From Neobacillus sp. Marseille-Q6967 (GTDB lineage Bacteria; Bacillota; Bacilli; Bacillales; Cytobacillaceae): a stretch of 64,000 nt of DNA. Shown piece by piece: positions 26,421 through 35,508 of the stretch; position 1 is the first letter of the stretch, and the number at the start of each line of letters is the position of its first letter. The notes under the pieces were generated by a model, which ran no database searches, was not told the DNA's origin, and worked only from the letters and a program-made list of their open reading frames with translations. The stretch covers positions 1,775,881-1,839,880 of the forward strand of contig NZ_OX267715.1 of assembly GCF_946151075.1 (NCBI RefSeq), read 5' to 3'. The position numbers and the translations under genes are program-made.

Positions 26421-26482
26421 TTTTCTAAACGATTAGCCGAAAAAAATTGGTGATTTCTGTTGCTTAAGGATCTCTTTTTTAG

Positions 26483-26542
26483 ATTATACCAAATATTTAT
26501 AATTTTTAAAACATTTAATATTTATTAAATGTTTTAAAAATT
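26483..26542 (-). promoter_or_regulatory. doeA copy 1 promoter overlapped by a 42-bp perfect palindrome
   Basis: A TATAAT at 26483-26488 (minus strand) has its -35 region inside an inverted repeat whose 20-base arms (26501-26520 and 26523-26542) match perfectly around a 2-base centre. The arm contains TTTTTAAAACATTTAA. The layout, operator over the -35, suggests repression. The binding protein is unknown. Confidence 0.65.
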
Positions 26543-26627
26543 GATAATTACTATCTATTAAATAGAATACTTATCAAAAACTACTCTTTCAATTCCTGTG
26601 GAAGATTATCTCACAGTGTTTTGAAAT

Positions 26628-26655
26628 AAAAGTCCTTCACTTTATTCAAGTAAAG
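26628..26655 (-). terminator. Terminator of the MHS symporter gene
   Basis: GTCCTTTACTT pairs with AAGTGAAGGAC (one G-U) and is followed by TTTTATTTC on the minus strand. Confidence 0.82.
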
Positions 26656-26669
26656 GACCTTTGAAAAAC

Positions 26670-27962
26670 TTAAATTACATCCTGTGTTTTAATGTCCGTA
26701 ACGCTCTCAAGTGCACTTCCTTCTTTGACCGTTTTAGGCAAAAACATGATCGATACGATTGCAAGTATTGCAGTTCCGATTAAATAGAAAGCCGGCATTA
26801 GTTTATTTCCTGTTGCTGTCTGCATAGATGTGATGATAAAAGGCGCTCCGCCACCAAAAATCGCAGTGGATATATTGTAAGAGATACCATATGCACTATT
26901 TCTTACACGATTCGGAAACAACATAGGAAGAGTAGAAGGAAATACGCCAATAAAGATCGCTACGATTACTCCTAAGGCAAAGAAACCGACCAGCGGACCT
27001 GCTGACGAACCACCCGAGACATAAGCGATGATTGGAATCGCTGTGAAAATAGCCAGTAAAGCTGATAAAAGCAGAAACTTTATTCTTCCATATCGATCGG
27101 CTAGCATACCAAAGATTGGGAATAGAATCATCATTAATATCATTCCACTGGTTGTAACGACTAGTGATTCAATCGTCGTTAATCCAACTTGAGTCTCAAA
27201 ATAAGAAGGAAGATAGGTCAATAAAGTATAATAAGCACCATTGGCGAATGCCACAATTAAAAATGAGATAATCAGTGGTTTCCGTGCGGTAGAGAACATC
27301 TCTTTCAAAGGATATTTTGACAAATTATTTTCATTCTTCATCTTGATAAAAGTTGGTGTATCATCGATTTTGGTTCTTACGTACATTCCCACTAATGCTA
27401 AAGGCAATGAACAAATAAATGGAATCCTCCAACCCCATGCTGCCATTTGGTCTGAGCTTAGTGTAGTAGTCAGAATCGCAACAAATACGGAACCAAGTAT
27501 GTAGCCGAGCAATGAGCCTGATTCAAGTAAACTAGTAAATAAACCTCGGCGGGAATTAGGAGCTGACTCATTCATAAATACAGATGCACCTGTATATTCT
27601 CCTCCGGCTGCTAATCCCTGGATCATCCGCATGACTATTAATAATACTGGAGCCATAATTCCGATAGACTCATAATTTGGTATCACCCCAATGATCGCTG
27701 TAGCAAAGGACATCATCAGAATTGTTACAACTAATATCTTCTTTCGTCCCAGCCGGTCTCCAATGGATCCAAATATAATCCCTCCAAGCGGCCTGAAGAA
27801 AAACGAAATTGCAAACACTGCAAAACCAAATAATAAAGCTACAGAACTACTCTCTTCTGGAAAAAACTGAGCTCCGATAATTGCAGCAGTATAACTATAG
27901 ATACCGTATTCATACCATTCGACTAGATTTCCTATTGCAGTAGCCATTGTAGCTTTCTTCAT
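26670..27962 (-). CDS. MHS-family metabolite:proton symporter (ProP/shikimate type)
   Basis: 430 residues with twelve spans. Typical of the metabolite:H+ symporter branch of the MFS: IGNLVEWYEYGIYSYTAAIIG, FFFRPLGGIIFGSIGDRLGRKKIL, MIQGLAAGGEYTGASVFMNESAPNSRRGLFTS. Members include ProP, which takes up proline betaine and ectoine. It follows the second DoeA-like gene by 47 bases on the same strand, so ectoine or hydroxyectoine uptake is a good guess. Confidence 0.87.
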   Translation of the reverse strand: MKKATMATAIGNLVEWYEYGIYSYTAAIIGAQFFPEESSSVALLFGFAVFAISFFFRPLGGIIFGSIGDRLGRKKILVVTILMMSFATAIIGVIPNYESIGIMAPVLLIVMRMIQGLAAGGEYTGASVFMNESAPNSRRGLFTSLLESGSLLGYILGSVFVAILTTTLSSDQMAAWGWRIPFICSLPLALVGMYVRTKIDDTPTFIKMKNENNLSKYPLKEMFSTARKPLIISFLIVAFANGAYYTLLTYLPSYFETQVGLTTIESLVVTTSGMILMMILFPIFGMLADRYGRIKFLLLSALLAIFTAIPIIAYVSGGSSAGPLVGFFALGVIVAIFIGVFPSTLPMLFPNRVRNSAYGISYNISTAIFGGGAPFIITSMQTATGNKLMPAFYLIGTAILAIVSIMFLPKTVKEGSALESVTDIKTQDVI

Positions 27963-28009
27963 TCATGCATCATCCCCTTTTATTTAAAAACGATTTTAAT
28001 GTGGACACA

Positions 28010-29185
28010 CTAAACAAATTCCTTTAGAACGAGGTTTCTTGGCATTTTAGCAAATGTTTCACATCCTGTTTCTGTGATTCTGATAGACTCACTGACTTCA
28101 AAACCGTAATGGTCAAGCCACAGTCCTGGGATAAGGTGGAAGGTCATATTCGGCTGCAAAATGGTTTTGTCGCCTTTTCTAATGCTTACCGTGTGCTCAC
28201 CCCAATCAGGCGGGTAATTCAGTCCCATTGAATAGCCGAGCCGTGACTCCTTTACAAACCCACTTTTTTCAATGGTTTTTCTCCATGTTTCTTCTATTTC
28301 TTCACAAGCGATGCCTGGGCGGATCATCTCTAAGCAGGCGTTAATGCCTTCTACCGCCACCTCTGAAAGGGTTTTCAATTCTTTATTGGACTTGCCAATC
28401 TGAACGGTTCGGGCTAAAGGTGAATGATACCTTTTATAGCATCCCGCTAATTCTATAATCACGGCATCTCCGTCTTTATAACGTTCATCTGTCCAGGTTA
28501 AATGCGGTGTAGAAGTTTTTTCACCTGATGGCAGTAGCGGTACAATAGCCGGATAGTCTCCACCGAACTCCTTTGTTCCTGAAATTTGTGTATGGAAAAT
28601 CTTTGCCGCAACATCACATTCCCTTACACCTTCCTGAATTAATTCAATCCCAGCCTTCATCGCCTTCTCCGCAATAATAGCTGCACGTTTCATATATTCA
28701 ATTTCTGCATCCGATTTTATCAGCCGCACCCAATTCACTAATAAAGTGGCATCTTGGAAGGATGCATTCGGCAGCCCTTTTTTTAGCTGTTCATAGCTCT
28801 TGGCTGTGAAATAATAGTTTTCCATCTCCACACCAATCGAACGGTTATCTTGACCAATTTCCTTTAAGATCCCCGCAACGAAATCCATTGGGTGCTTGAT
28901 GTCGGAATGAATATAATCATCTGGATAAGGAATAATGTTATCACGATAAAGCCATGTGGTTACCTTTGCTGCGTTTGCATCCATTTCTCTTCCGATCCAC
29001 ATAGGCTGATCTTCATCAATAATGAGGACTAACATCTGATGTACGTAAAACGACCAGCCATCGTATCCGGATAGATAATTAATATTTGCCGGGTCCGTGA
29101 TGAGCAGAACATCGATTCCTTTTTGCATCATTCGTTCTTTTGTTTTGCGAATTCTCTCTTTATACTCATAAGTTGCAAATGACAT
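28010..29185 (-). CDS. doeA: Ectoine hydrolase (DoeA/EutD), copy 2
   Basis: 391 residues from the ATG at 29185 (GGAGGG 9 bases upstream); a reading to 29221 adds residues not found in the family. Strong DoeA/EutD character: NYLSGYDGWSFYV, MWIGREMDANAAKVTTWL, IPYPDDYIHSDIKHPMDF, IGVEMENYYFTAKSYEQLKKGLPNA, GGDYPAIVPLLPSGEKTSTPHLTWTD, GCYKRYHSPLARTVQIG, LNYPPDWGEHTVSIRKGDKT and TFHLIPGLWLDHYGFEVSESI. It hydrolyses ectoine (or hydroxyectoine) to the N-acetyl-diaminobutyrate form in the cytoplasm. It is nearly a duplicate of the copy at 35.5 kb and is coupled with the MHS symporter gene. Confidence 0.9.
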   Translation of the reverse strand: MSFATYEYKERIRKTKERMMQKGIDVLLITDPANINYLSGYDGWSFYVHQMLVLIIDEDQPMWIGREMDANAAKVTTWLYRDNIIPYPDDYIHSDIKHPMDFVAGILKEIGQDNRSIGVEMENYYFTAKSYEQLKKGLPNASFQDATLLVNWVRLIKSDAEIEYMKRAAIIAEKAMKAGIELIQEGVRECDVAAKIFHTQISGTKEFGGDYPAIVPLLPSGEKTSTPHLTWTDERYKDGDAVIIELAGCYKRYHSPLARTVQIGKSNKELKTLSEVAVEGINACLEMIRPGIACEEIEETWRKTIEKSGFVKESRLGYSMGLNYPPDWGEHTVSIRKGDKTILQPNMTFHLIPGLWLDHYGFEVSESIRITETGCETFAKMPRNLVLKEFV

Positions 29186-29249
29186 TGTAAAGTTCCCTCC
29201 TGAATCTGGAATCACATTCATTTTTAAAAAAGTTGGTTGTGCTAACTTG

Positions 29250-29440
29250 ACTGTTGCTTTGCGCTCCAGGCGCTTCGCTTTTCCGCGGGCGGTTCGGGGA
29301 GCCTCCTCGGCGCTTTAGCGCCTGCGGGGTCTCCCCTGTCCCGTACTCCCGCAGGACATTGAATATGCTTCCATGAGTATTCACCGCACGAAGGAAATGC
29401 GTTAGCATTTTCGAGGATCTCGCGCCTTCCGCTCCAATCA
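29250..29440 (-). repeat. Second copy of the GC-rich interspersed element, with a different insert
   Basis: Read on the minus strand it runs from TTGGAGCGGAAGGCGCGAGA (near 29440) to GCGAAGCGCCTGGAGCGCAA (near 29260) and contains the same GCGCCGAGGAGGCTCCCC and CCGCCCGCGGAAAAGCG blocks as the element at 21.1-21.5 kb. Here about 60 bp are inserted near the left end (between GGCGCGAGA and TCCTGCGGGAG), at a different place from the tandem array of the other copy. It fills the gap between the aldehyde dehydrogenase and DoeA copy 2. It is non-coding and strongly foldable, and may act as a terminator. Confidence 0.8.
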
Positions 29441-29464
29441 ACATAACTAGGATTTATCCTCTCT

Positions 29465-30904
29465 TTACTGGTTTAATTTAAAGCACACGACTTTTGGTTC
29501 TGTCATTTCTTGAAGGGCAAACTTTATGCCTTCTCTTCCTAATCCAGATTTTTTAACCCCGCCGAATGGCATAGCATCTATACGATAATCACTGCTGTCA
29601 TTGATCATAATGCCTCCAACATCCAACTGGGCTATAGCTTTGTGGGCTTTTTCGATGTTTTTAGTAAAGATACCTGCCTGTAACCCATAATCGACGCTGT
29701 TTGATTTTTGGATAGCCTCATCTAAATCCCCTACCGGGTAAAGAAGAACAACTGGTCCAAATATTTCTTCCTTAGCAATTTGACAATTTTCCGGAACATT
29801 GGTTAGGACAGTCGGAGTATAAAATGCTCCATTACGCTGTCCGCCAGTAAGTAAAAAGGCACCTTTCCCAATCGCTTCCTCGACCATTTTTTCAACACGG
29901 ATCGCTTCTTTTTCCGTAATCAGCGGCCCCATATCCGTTTGATAAGATTGTTTATCTCCTACACTGTATTGCTCTGTTCGCGAAATAAACGCTTTTTGGA
30001 ATGTCTCATAAATGCTGTCTTGAATATAAATACGCTGTACACCGAGACAATTCTGACCGGCTGCCCAAAATGCTCCTGAAACAGATGATTCAACTGCTTC
30101 TTCAAGATCTGCATCTTCCAAAACAATAACCGGAGAATTCGATCCAAGCTCCAAACCAATCTTTTTCAAGCCGGCTTTACGTGCAATTTCTTCCCCCGCT
30201 TCCAATCCTCCTGTAAAGCTAATCATCCGAATAGCAGGATGGGTGACAAGAATGTCCCCGATCTCACGTCCGTGTCCTGTTATAACAGATAAAACTTTAG
30301 GAGGGAGTCCCGCGTGTGAGAATGCTTCAGCAAGCAATAGAGCACTTAACGGTGTTACCGTTGCTGGTTTCACGATAATTGCATTACCAGATGCAATGGC
30401 TGGTCCAACTTTGTGGGCAACAAGGTTTAACGGATCATTAAATGGAGTAATGGCTGCTATAATACCAATGGGAAAACGGTAATAATAGCCAACCCGATTC
30501 TCACTGCCAGGCATTTGATCAAAGGGAATGGTTTCACCATTAATTCTTCTAGCTTCTTCTGCACTAATTCGCAGGGTCTGAATACATCTTGCTGCCTCTT
30601 TTTGCGCTTCCCGAATCGTTTTGCTTCCTTCCTTACTAATGATGAATGCATATTTTTCTTTATTTTCTTCTATATAATCTGCTGCAACATTGATCACTCT
30701 GATTCTTTCGTGAACAGGCATTGAGGCTGCGATTTTAGCACCTTCTTTCGCCTCCTCAATACATTGAAGCATATCCTCTTTACTAGCAGCTGGAACGGTA
30801 TCAATCAGACTATTATCCTGAGGGTCACGAACTTCAATAATCTCGTCGCGTCCTACCCATTTGCCTCCAATCAACATCTTCTGTCCTCTAATTTGAACTG
30901 TCAT
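29465..30904 (-). CDS. NAD-dependent aldehyde dehydrogenase, possible aspartate-semialdehyde oxidation
   Basis: 479 residues. Class I ALDH: ITPFNDPLNLVAHKVGPAIASGNAIIVKPA, SFTGGLEAGEEIARKAG, catalytic glutamate in LELGSNSPVIVLEDA, catalytic cysteine in WAAGQNCLGVQRIYI and PFGGVKKSGLGREG. The closest look-alikes are phosphonoacetaldehyde and lactaldehyde dehydrogenases. In proteobacterial ectoine clusters an ALDH (DoeC) turns aspartate semialdehyde into aspartate; position at the end of this operon suggests the same step. Substrate is inferred from context only. The ATG at 30904 was preferred to the GTG one codon upstream. Confidence 0.83.
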   Translation of the reverse strand: MTVQIRGQKMLIGGKWVGRDEIIEVRDPQDNSLIDTVPAASKEDMLQCIEEAKEGAKIAASMPVHERIRVINVAADYIEENKEKYAFIISKEGSKTIREAQKEAARCIQTLRISAEEARRINGETIPFDQMPGSENRVGYYYRFPIGIIAAITPFNDPLNLVAHKVGPAIASGNAIIVKPATVTPLSALLLAEAFSHAGLPPKVLSVITGHGREIGDILVTHPAIRMISFTGGLEAGEEIARKAGLKKIGLELGSNSPVIVLEDADLEEAVESSVSGAFWAAGQNCLGVQRIYIQDSIYETFQKAFISRTEQYSVGDKQSYQTDMGPLITEKEAIRVEKMVEEAIGKGAFLLTGGQRNGAFYTPTVLTNVPENCQIAKEEIFGPVVLLYPVGDLDEAIQKSNSVDYGLQAGIFTKNIEKAHKAIAQLDVGGIMINDSSDYRIDAMPFGGVKKSGLGREGIKFALQEMTEPKVVCFKLNQ

Positions 30905-30929
30905 CACTTTCCCGCCCTTCTCTTTCTTT

Positions 30930-31985
30930 TTAAACAGTTACCGGTTTACGTTCTCGGTTGATCGTAATCAAGTCTATTAAAAGAGAAAATCCTGTTTCTG
31001 TTTTACCTGCCCCCGCCCCGCTTAATGTGACAGGCCCCAGCAAATCACATTCATAAGTGATGGCATTGACAGCGCCGTTGATGGATGCTAGTGAATCCGT
31101 CAGGTCGACTTTTTCCGGTGCAATGCTAGCAGATACTTTGCCCTGTTCCTTTTTCACCTTTGCCAGCAGCTTCCACCTTTTCCCTTCGGCTTTTGCTTCT
31201 TCAATATCTTTTAACGATATATCGGTAATCCCTTTGCAGGATACCTGTTCCACTTTCAAAGGTTCGCCCATGACATAATTTGCAAGAATCACAATTTTAT
31301 ATCTTGCATCATAACCTTCAACATCACTGGTCGGATCTGCTTCCGCATAACCAAGCTCCTGAGCTTCTTTTAATGCAGCCTCATAGGAAACGCCTTCCTG
31401 TTCCATTTTTGTTAGGATGTAATTCGTTGTTCCATTTAAGATTCCGCGGATTTCTTTAATTTCATTTCCTGCCAAAGTTGCAATCGGCATTCTTAAAGAT
31501 GGTGTTCCACTCATCACGGTGCCTTCAAATCCCCAAGAAACACCATGCTTATGGGCCATATCAGAAAGCTCCTTATATGCAAGAGCTACCGGCCCTTTAT
31601 TGGTCATCACCACATTTTTTCCACTTTCAAAGGCTGCTTTGCAGTGGTCAATCGCTGGCTGTCCTGTTTTTACATCCGTATAAGACACCTCAATAATCGT
31701 ATCGGCGTTTGTTCCAGTGATGGTTTGAAAGCTGTCCCACCCCGTTATTAATCCGGGCGTTTTGGGGTAATTTTCTAAATTCCCTGTTTCTCTTATCGTC
31801 TTTAACACTATTTCTAAATCAAGACCGTTTGGGTTAAAGATTGAGCCTTTTATAAAATCAGAAATGGCAACAACGGTTGCTTCAAATCCTTCTTTTTGCT
31901 TTAATTCTTCTTTTTTCTCTAGCAATATTTCTGCTAATCCCTGACCAACAACACCGAATCCAATAAAAGCTAATTTATGAGACAT
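30930..31985 (-). CDS. hom: Homoserine dehydrogenase
   Basis: 351 residues. N-terminal Rossmann GFGVVGQGLAEILL, the SYTDVKTGQPAIDHCKAAFESGKNVVMTNKGPVAL segment, and the catalytic-domain signature GILNGTTNYILTKMEQEGVSYEAALKEAQELGYAEADPTSDVEGYDARYK. No C-terminal ACT domain, so it is the short, probably non-feedback-regulated type. It interconverts aspartate semialdehyde and homoserine. Its ATG overlaps the M20 stop by 11 bases. In this operon it may drain aspartate semialdehyde from ectoine breakdown into homoserine instead of serving threonine synthesis (inference). Confidence 0.9.
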   Translation of the reverse strand: MSHKLAFIGFGVVGQGLAEILLEKKEELKQKEGFEATVVAISDFIKGSIFNPNGLDLEIVLKTIRETGNLENYPKTPGLITGWDSFQTITGTNADTIIEVSYTDVKTGQPAIDHCKAAFESGKNVVMTNKGPVALAYKELSDMAHKHGVSWGFEGTVMSGTPSLRMPIATLAGNEIKEIRGILNGTTNYILTKMEQEGVSYEAALKEAQELGYAEADPTSDVEGYDARYKIVILANYVMGEPLKVEQVSCKGITDISLKDIEEAKAEGKRWKLLAKVKKEQGKVSASIAPEKVDLTDSLASINGAVNAITYECDLLGPVTLSGAGAGKTETGFSLLIDLITINRERKPVTV

Positions 31986-33228
31986 GTACCTGACCCTCCG
32001 TTTTTTTGTTAACTGGTGATTGGGATTCTTCTTTCAAAAAATGGACGGCCGTTTGAGTAAGGATTGCTGCACCTTTTGTCAGGCTGTTTTCATCAAGATC
32101 GAAAATGGGGGTGTGCAAATCCCTTTGGACTCCGTCCTGTGTTCCACTTCCAAGGAAAAATAATGCACCTGGCAGTTTTTGCGTCACATAGCCAAAATCT
32201 TCACCGCCCATACCAAATGGACGCTTAAAAATTTGGAAATCCGGATACATTTCTTGAATCGATCTTATAAAAAGATCATTTATACGAGCATCATTCTTTA
32301 AAGCGGGTTCTCCTCTTTCCACATGGAGCGAATAAGTTCCACCCATTGGTTCCACTATGGAAAATGCTTTGTTTAATTCTGCGCTTAATAACTCCCGGGC
32401 TTCCGAGGTATAACTGCGGATGGTACCTGTTATCAATACTTCATTCGGAATAATATTGCTTGCCGTTCCAGCATGAATTTGTCCTATACTAATCACCCCG
32501 GCCTCTAAGGCTGGCAGTTTTCGGGCAACGATACCATGGATTGCCTGCATCACAACGCCAAGCATCCATATCGGATCCGTTCCTAGTTCAGGATAGGCCC
32601 CGTGGCCCCCTGTTCCAAAAATTTTAGCCGTAAACACATCGACATTTGCCATGCTGTATCCATCATTTACTTGCACGGCTCCGACAGGAAGCCATGGGCA
32701 CATATGAAGGGCAATGGCTGCATCGACGTCGTCATACGCACCCGCTTGAACTATGTACGGCGAGCCAGAAAGTCCGTTGTCATCAGTACTCTCTTCTGCT
32801 GGCTGGAAAATAAATTTGACGGTGCCCTTCAGCTCTTCTTTTTCAAACTTTTCAGCAAGAAGATGGGCTGCCCCTAGTAAGATGGCCGTATGAGCATCGT
32901 GACCGCAGGCATGCATAACCCCTTCATTTTTCGATTTATAATCGAATGTATTTTCTTCCTTGATCGGCAGCGCGTCCATATCGGCACGGATTGCCATCAC
33001 AGGTCCTTCACCCGAAGTTAATGTACCAACTACGCTTGTTTCAACCCCAATTCCAGTTTCAACACGTAAACCCTTTATATTTTTTAAAGTTTCAGCAACG
33101 AATTGGGAGGTCCCGAACTCTTGAAAACTGAGTTCGGGATACTGATGAAATCTGCGTCTCCATTCAATTAGTTGTTCTGATAATCCGTTTGCCTGAATGA
33201 CTATAGGATGATTAGAATGATCTGACAT
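31975..33228 (-). CDS. M20 amidohydrolase (N-acyl amino acid deacylase), copy 2
   Basis: 417 residues. M20D metallohydrolase with MHACGHDAHTAILLGAAHLL, FIFQPAEEST, GHGAYPELGTDPIWML and PFGMGGEDFGYVTQKLPGALFFLGSG. Like copy 1 it probably removes an N-acyl group from an amino acid. Sitting between the PLP enzyme and homoserine dehydrogenase in the operon with DoeA copy 3 and the ectoine EutC, it is the best candidate for the N-acetyl-diaminobutyrate deacetylase step. It is about 35-40 % similar by eye to copy 1, so the two may have different substrates. Confidence 0.86.
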   Translation of the reverse strand: MSDHSNHPIVIQANGLSEQLIEWRRRFHQYPELSFQEFGTSQFVAETLKNIKGLRVETGIGVETSVVGTLTSGEGPVMAIRADMDALPIKEENTFDYKSKNEGVMHACGHDAHTAILLGAAHLLAEKFEKEELKGTVKFIFQPAEESTDDNGLSGSPYIVQAGAYDDVDAAIALHMCPWLPVGAVQVNDGYSMANVDVFTAKIFGTGGHGAYPELGTDPIWMLGVVMQAIHGIVARKLPALEAGVISIGQIHAGTASNIIPNEVLITGTIRSYTSEARELLSAELNKAFSIVEPMGGTYSLHVERGEPALKNDARINDLFIRSIQEMYPDFQIFKRPFGMGGEDFGYVTQKLPGALFFLGSGTQDGVQRDLHTPIFDLDENSLTKGAAILTQTAVHFLKEESQSPVNKKTEGQVHVS

Positions 33229-33261
33229 CTGTTCATTTCCCCCTGCGACTTGAATGGAAGA

Positions 33262-34464
33262 TTATTTCACTTTTACAATACTTTCAACATGGTTGAATGC
33301 CTGCTCAAAATCAGCAATGATATCTTCGATTTCTTCGATTCCACAAGAAATTCGGATAAGTCCTTCTGGAATTCCCACTGCTGCACGTTCTTCTGGCGTA
33401 CATTCTACATGGCTTGTTGTACGTGCTGGTCCAACAGTGGTTTCTACTGCACCCAAGTTAGCGGCACGGTTGGCATACTGCAATTTAGGCAGAAGATCAC
33501 GGACTGTATCAACACCGCCCTTTACCGCAAAGCTAAGCATTCCGCCAAAGTCTTTCATTTGTTTTTTGGCAATATCATGATGCGGGTGGGTTTCAAGACC
33601 TGGATAATAAACGGCTTCTACGATTTCTTTTGTTTGTAAGTATTTTGCTAGAGTCATTGCATTCTCACATTGCTGGCGAACACGTAGATGAAGTGTTTTC
33701 ATTCCGCGCAAAATCAGGTAGGCTGCCATTGGATCCATTGTTGCCCCATTAATTTCACGGAAGTGATAAATTTTTTCAACTAATTCTTCCGAGCCGCATA
33801 CCACACCGCCTAATGCATCCGCGTGGCCGCCTAAAAACTTTGTTGCACTATGGATCACTAAATCAACACCTAATGCGAGCGGGTTTTGATTCATTGGTGT
33901 GGCAAATGTATTATCGACTATTACAAGTGCACCAGCAGCTTTACCTGCTTTTGCCATCCGTTCAATATCGGTAATTTTTACAGTGGGGTTTGTTGGTGTT
34001 TCTAAGTATAAAATTTTACAACCCTTTTCTACTTCACGTTCAATTTGCTCGTGATTTCCAGTTTCGCATAATGCTACTTCAATTTCCTGACGAGGCAAGA
34101 ATTCAGTAAAGATTTTATTCGTACCGCCATAAGTATCTTTAATCGAAACAATCCGGTCACCAGGTACTAAGAATGTAGAAAGTGTATTACTGATTGCAGC
34201 CATCCCTGTAGAAAAGCTTGTTGCTGCTTCTGCTCCTTCAAGGATTTTGATTTTATCTTCAAAAGCCTGTACAGTAGGATTTGTGTTACGACCGTAGATA
34301 TGGCCTTTCTTTTTACCGATTGCTACATCATACCATTCGTCCATATCGTCATAACCATAAGCTACACTTAACACCACTGGTACTTGTGTTGCTCCATGTA
34401 CTAAATAATCTTTTTCTCCAGCCCATACCGCTTTCGTTCCCATTTTTGCATTTGTGTTTGTCAT
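33262..34464 (-). CDS. Cystathionine gamma-synthase/lyase-family PLP enzyme
   Basis: 400 residues from the ATG at 34464 (AGAGGAG, 8-base spacing). Trans-sulfuration family of PLP enzymes: GRNTNPTVQAFEDKIKILEGAEAATSFSTGMAAISNTL, DTYGGTNKIF, LYLETPTNPTVKITDI, the PLP-binding lysine in VIHSATKFLGGHADALGG and the C-terminal RISCGIEEIEDIIADFEQA. Members catalyse gamma-replacement or elimination on homoserine derivatives, cystathionine or methionine. Next to homoserine dehydrogenase and ectoine genes its actual reaction is unclear; gamma-elimination yielding 2-oxobutyrate is one option. No sulfur-assimilation genes are adjacent. Confidence 0.85.
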   Translation of the reverse strand: MTNTNAKMGTKAVWAGEKDYLVHGATQVPVVLSVAYGYDDMDEWYDVAIGKKKGHIYGRNTNPTVQAFEDKIKILEGAEAATSFSTGMAAISNTLSTFLVPGDRIVSIKDTYGGTNKIFTEFLPRQEIEVALCETGNHEQIEREVEKGCKILYLETPTNPTVKITDIERMAKAGKAAGALVIVDNTFATPMNQNPLALGVDLVIHSATKFLGGHADALGGVVCGSEELVEKIYHFREINGATMDPMAAYLILRGMKTLHLRVRQQCENAMTLAKYLQTKEIVEAVYYPGLETHPHHDIAKKQMKDFGGMLSFAVKGGVDTVRDLLPKLQYANRAANLGAVETTVGPARTTSHVECTPEERAAVGIPEGLIRISCGIEEIEDIIADFEQAFNHVESIVKVK

Positions 34465-34478
34465 TAAAACCACTCCTC

Positions 34479-35483
34479 TTAGTTTTTTTGTAGGATATTA
34501 CTGTTATTAATTCTTAACCCTTTATTTCTTTTCACCATTTCTTGATAGGCAAACAAGGCAATGGCTGTATCCTGAACTCCCGTTCCTGTTAGATCACATA
34601 CGGTAATTTGTTCATCATTTACCCGCCCTATCGTCTTAAAGGATGTCAGGTCACCTAATTCGATAACCCGTGAATCCTCGGTAAGGACACCGGTTGTTAG
34701 TGCATGATGAAGCTCCCCTAAACGAGCGCATTGGGCTTTTGTATCACAGACGAGGATGTCTGCTTTTGCCAATACTTCCGGCTCCAATTCTTGTTTATGT
34801 TCAGCATCCGAGCCCATAGCTGTAATATGAAGACCTGGATGCAGCCATTCGGCTTTGATCAGCGGTTCTTTTGCCGGGGTTGTGGTAATCACTGTATCAC
34901 TGTTTCTTACCACCGCTTCAGCACTTTCAACCGCAATGACTTCTACCCCTAATGCAGTTGTCATTTCTTCCGCAAATTTTTTTGCACGTTCTAACGACCG
35001 AGCATATACGAGGACTTTATTAAAGCTTCTCACAATATTTAGTGCCCTAAGCTGATATTTTGCCTGACTGCCTGCCCCGATAATACCAACGGTTTCAATC
35101 AAATTTTTGGAAAGATAGGCAGCGGCAACGGCACCTGCAGCAGCAGTACGGACATCTGTTAAGTATCCATTATCTAAGAGAATCGCTTCCGGAACTCCAG
35201 TTTGTGTGCTGATTAAGATCATCATTCCATTTCCAGTTGGCAGTCCCAGCTGATAATTATTGAAGAAACCGGAAGAAATTTTGATTGCAAACATTTCTTT
35301 TTCCTTGATATAAGCTGTTTTTACATCTACTTCACCATTTTGATCTTCAATGTCCACTCTCATAATGGGCGGCATGCAAACCTCATTTTTTGATAGTTTC
35401 GTGAATGCATCTTCGACTAATTTCACAGCCTTAGAATTTAGCTGTACATACTGCCTTAATTCTTGTTCTGTAAAAATAAGCAC
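34479..35483 (-). CDS. eutC: Ornithine-cyclodeaminase-like EutC of (hydroxy)ectoine utilisation
   Basis: 334 residues, GTG start with GGAGGTG 9 bases upstream. Ornithine cyclodeaminase/mu-crystallin family: FAIKISSGFFNNYQLGLPTGNGMMILISTQTGVPEAILLDNGYLTDVRTAAAGAVAAAYL, the NAD-binding GIIGAGSQAKYQLRAL, and TAMGSDAEHKQELEPEVLAKADILVCDTKAQC. These segments match the EutC of ectoine/hydroxyectoine catabolic clusters better than true ornithine cyclodeaminases. Together with the PLP enzyme EutB it is thought to handle the hydroxylated intermediate from hydroxyectoine. Not related to the ethanolamine eutC at 0.3-1.2 kb. Confidence 0.84.
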   Translation of the reverse strand: MLIFTEQELRQYVQLNSKAVKLVEDAFTKLSKNEVCMPPIMRVDIEDQNGEVDVKTAYIKEKEMFAIKISSGFFNNYQLGLPTGNGMMILISTQTGVPEAILLDNGYLTDVRTAAAGAVAAAYLSKNLIETVGIIGAGSQAKYQLRALNIVRSFNKVLVYARSLERAKKFAEEMTTALGVEVIAVESAEAVVRNSDTVITTTPAKEPLIKAEWLHPGLHITAMGSDAEHKQELEPEVLAKADILVCDTKAQCARLGELHHALTTGVLTEDSRVIELGDLTSFKTIGRVNDEQITVCDLTGTGVQDTAIALFAYQEMVKRNKGLRINNSNILQKN

Positions 35484-35508
35484 CTGTCTTTACACCTCCG
35501 ATTTAGGT

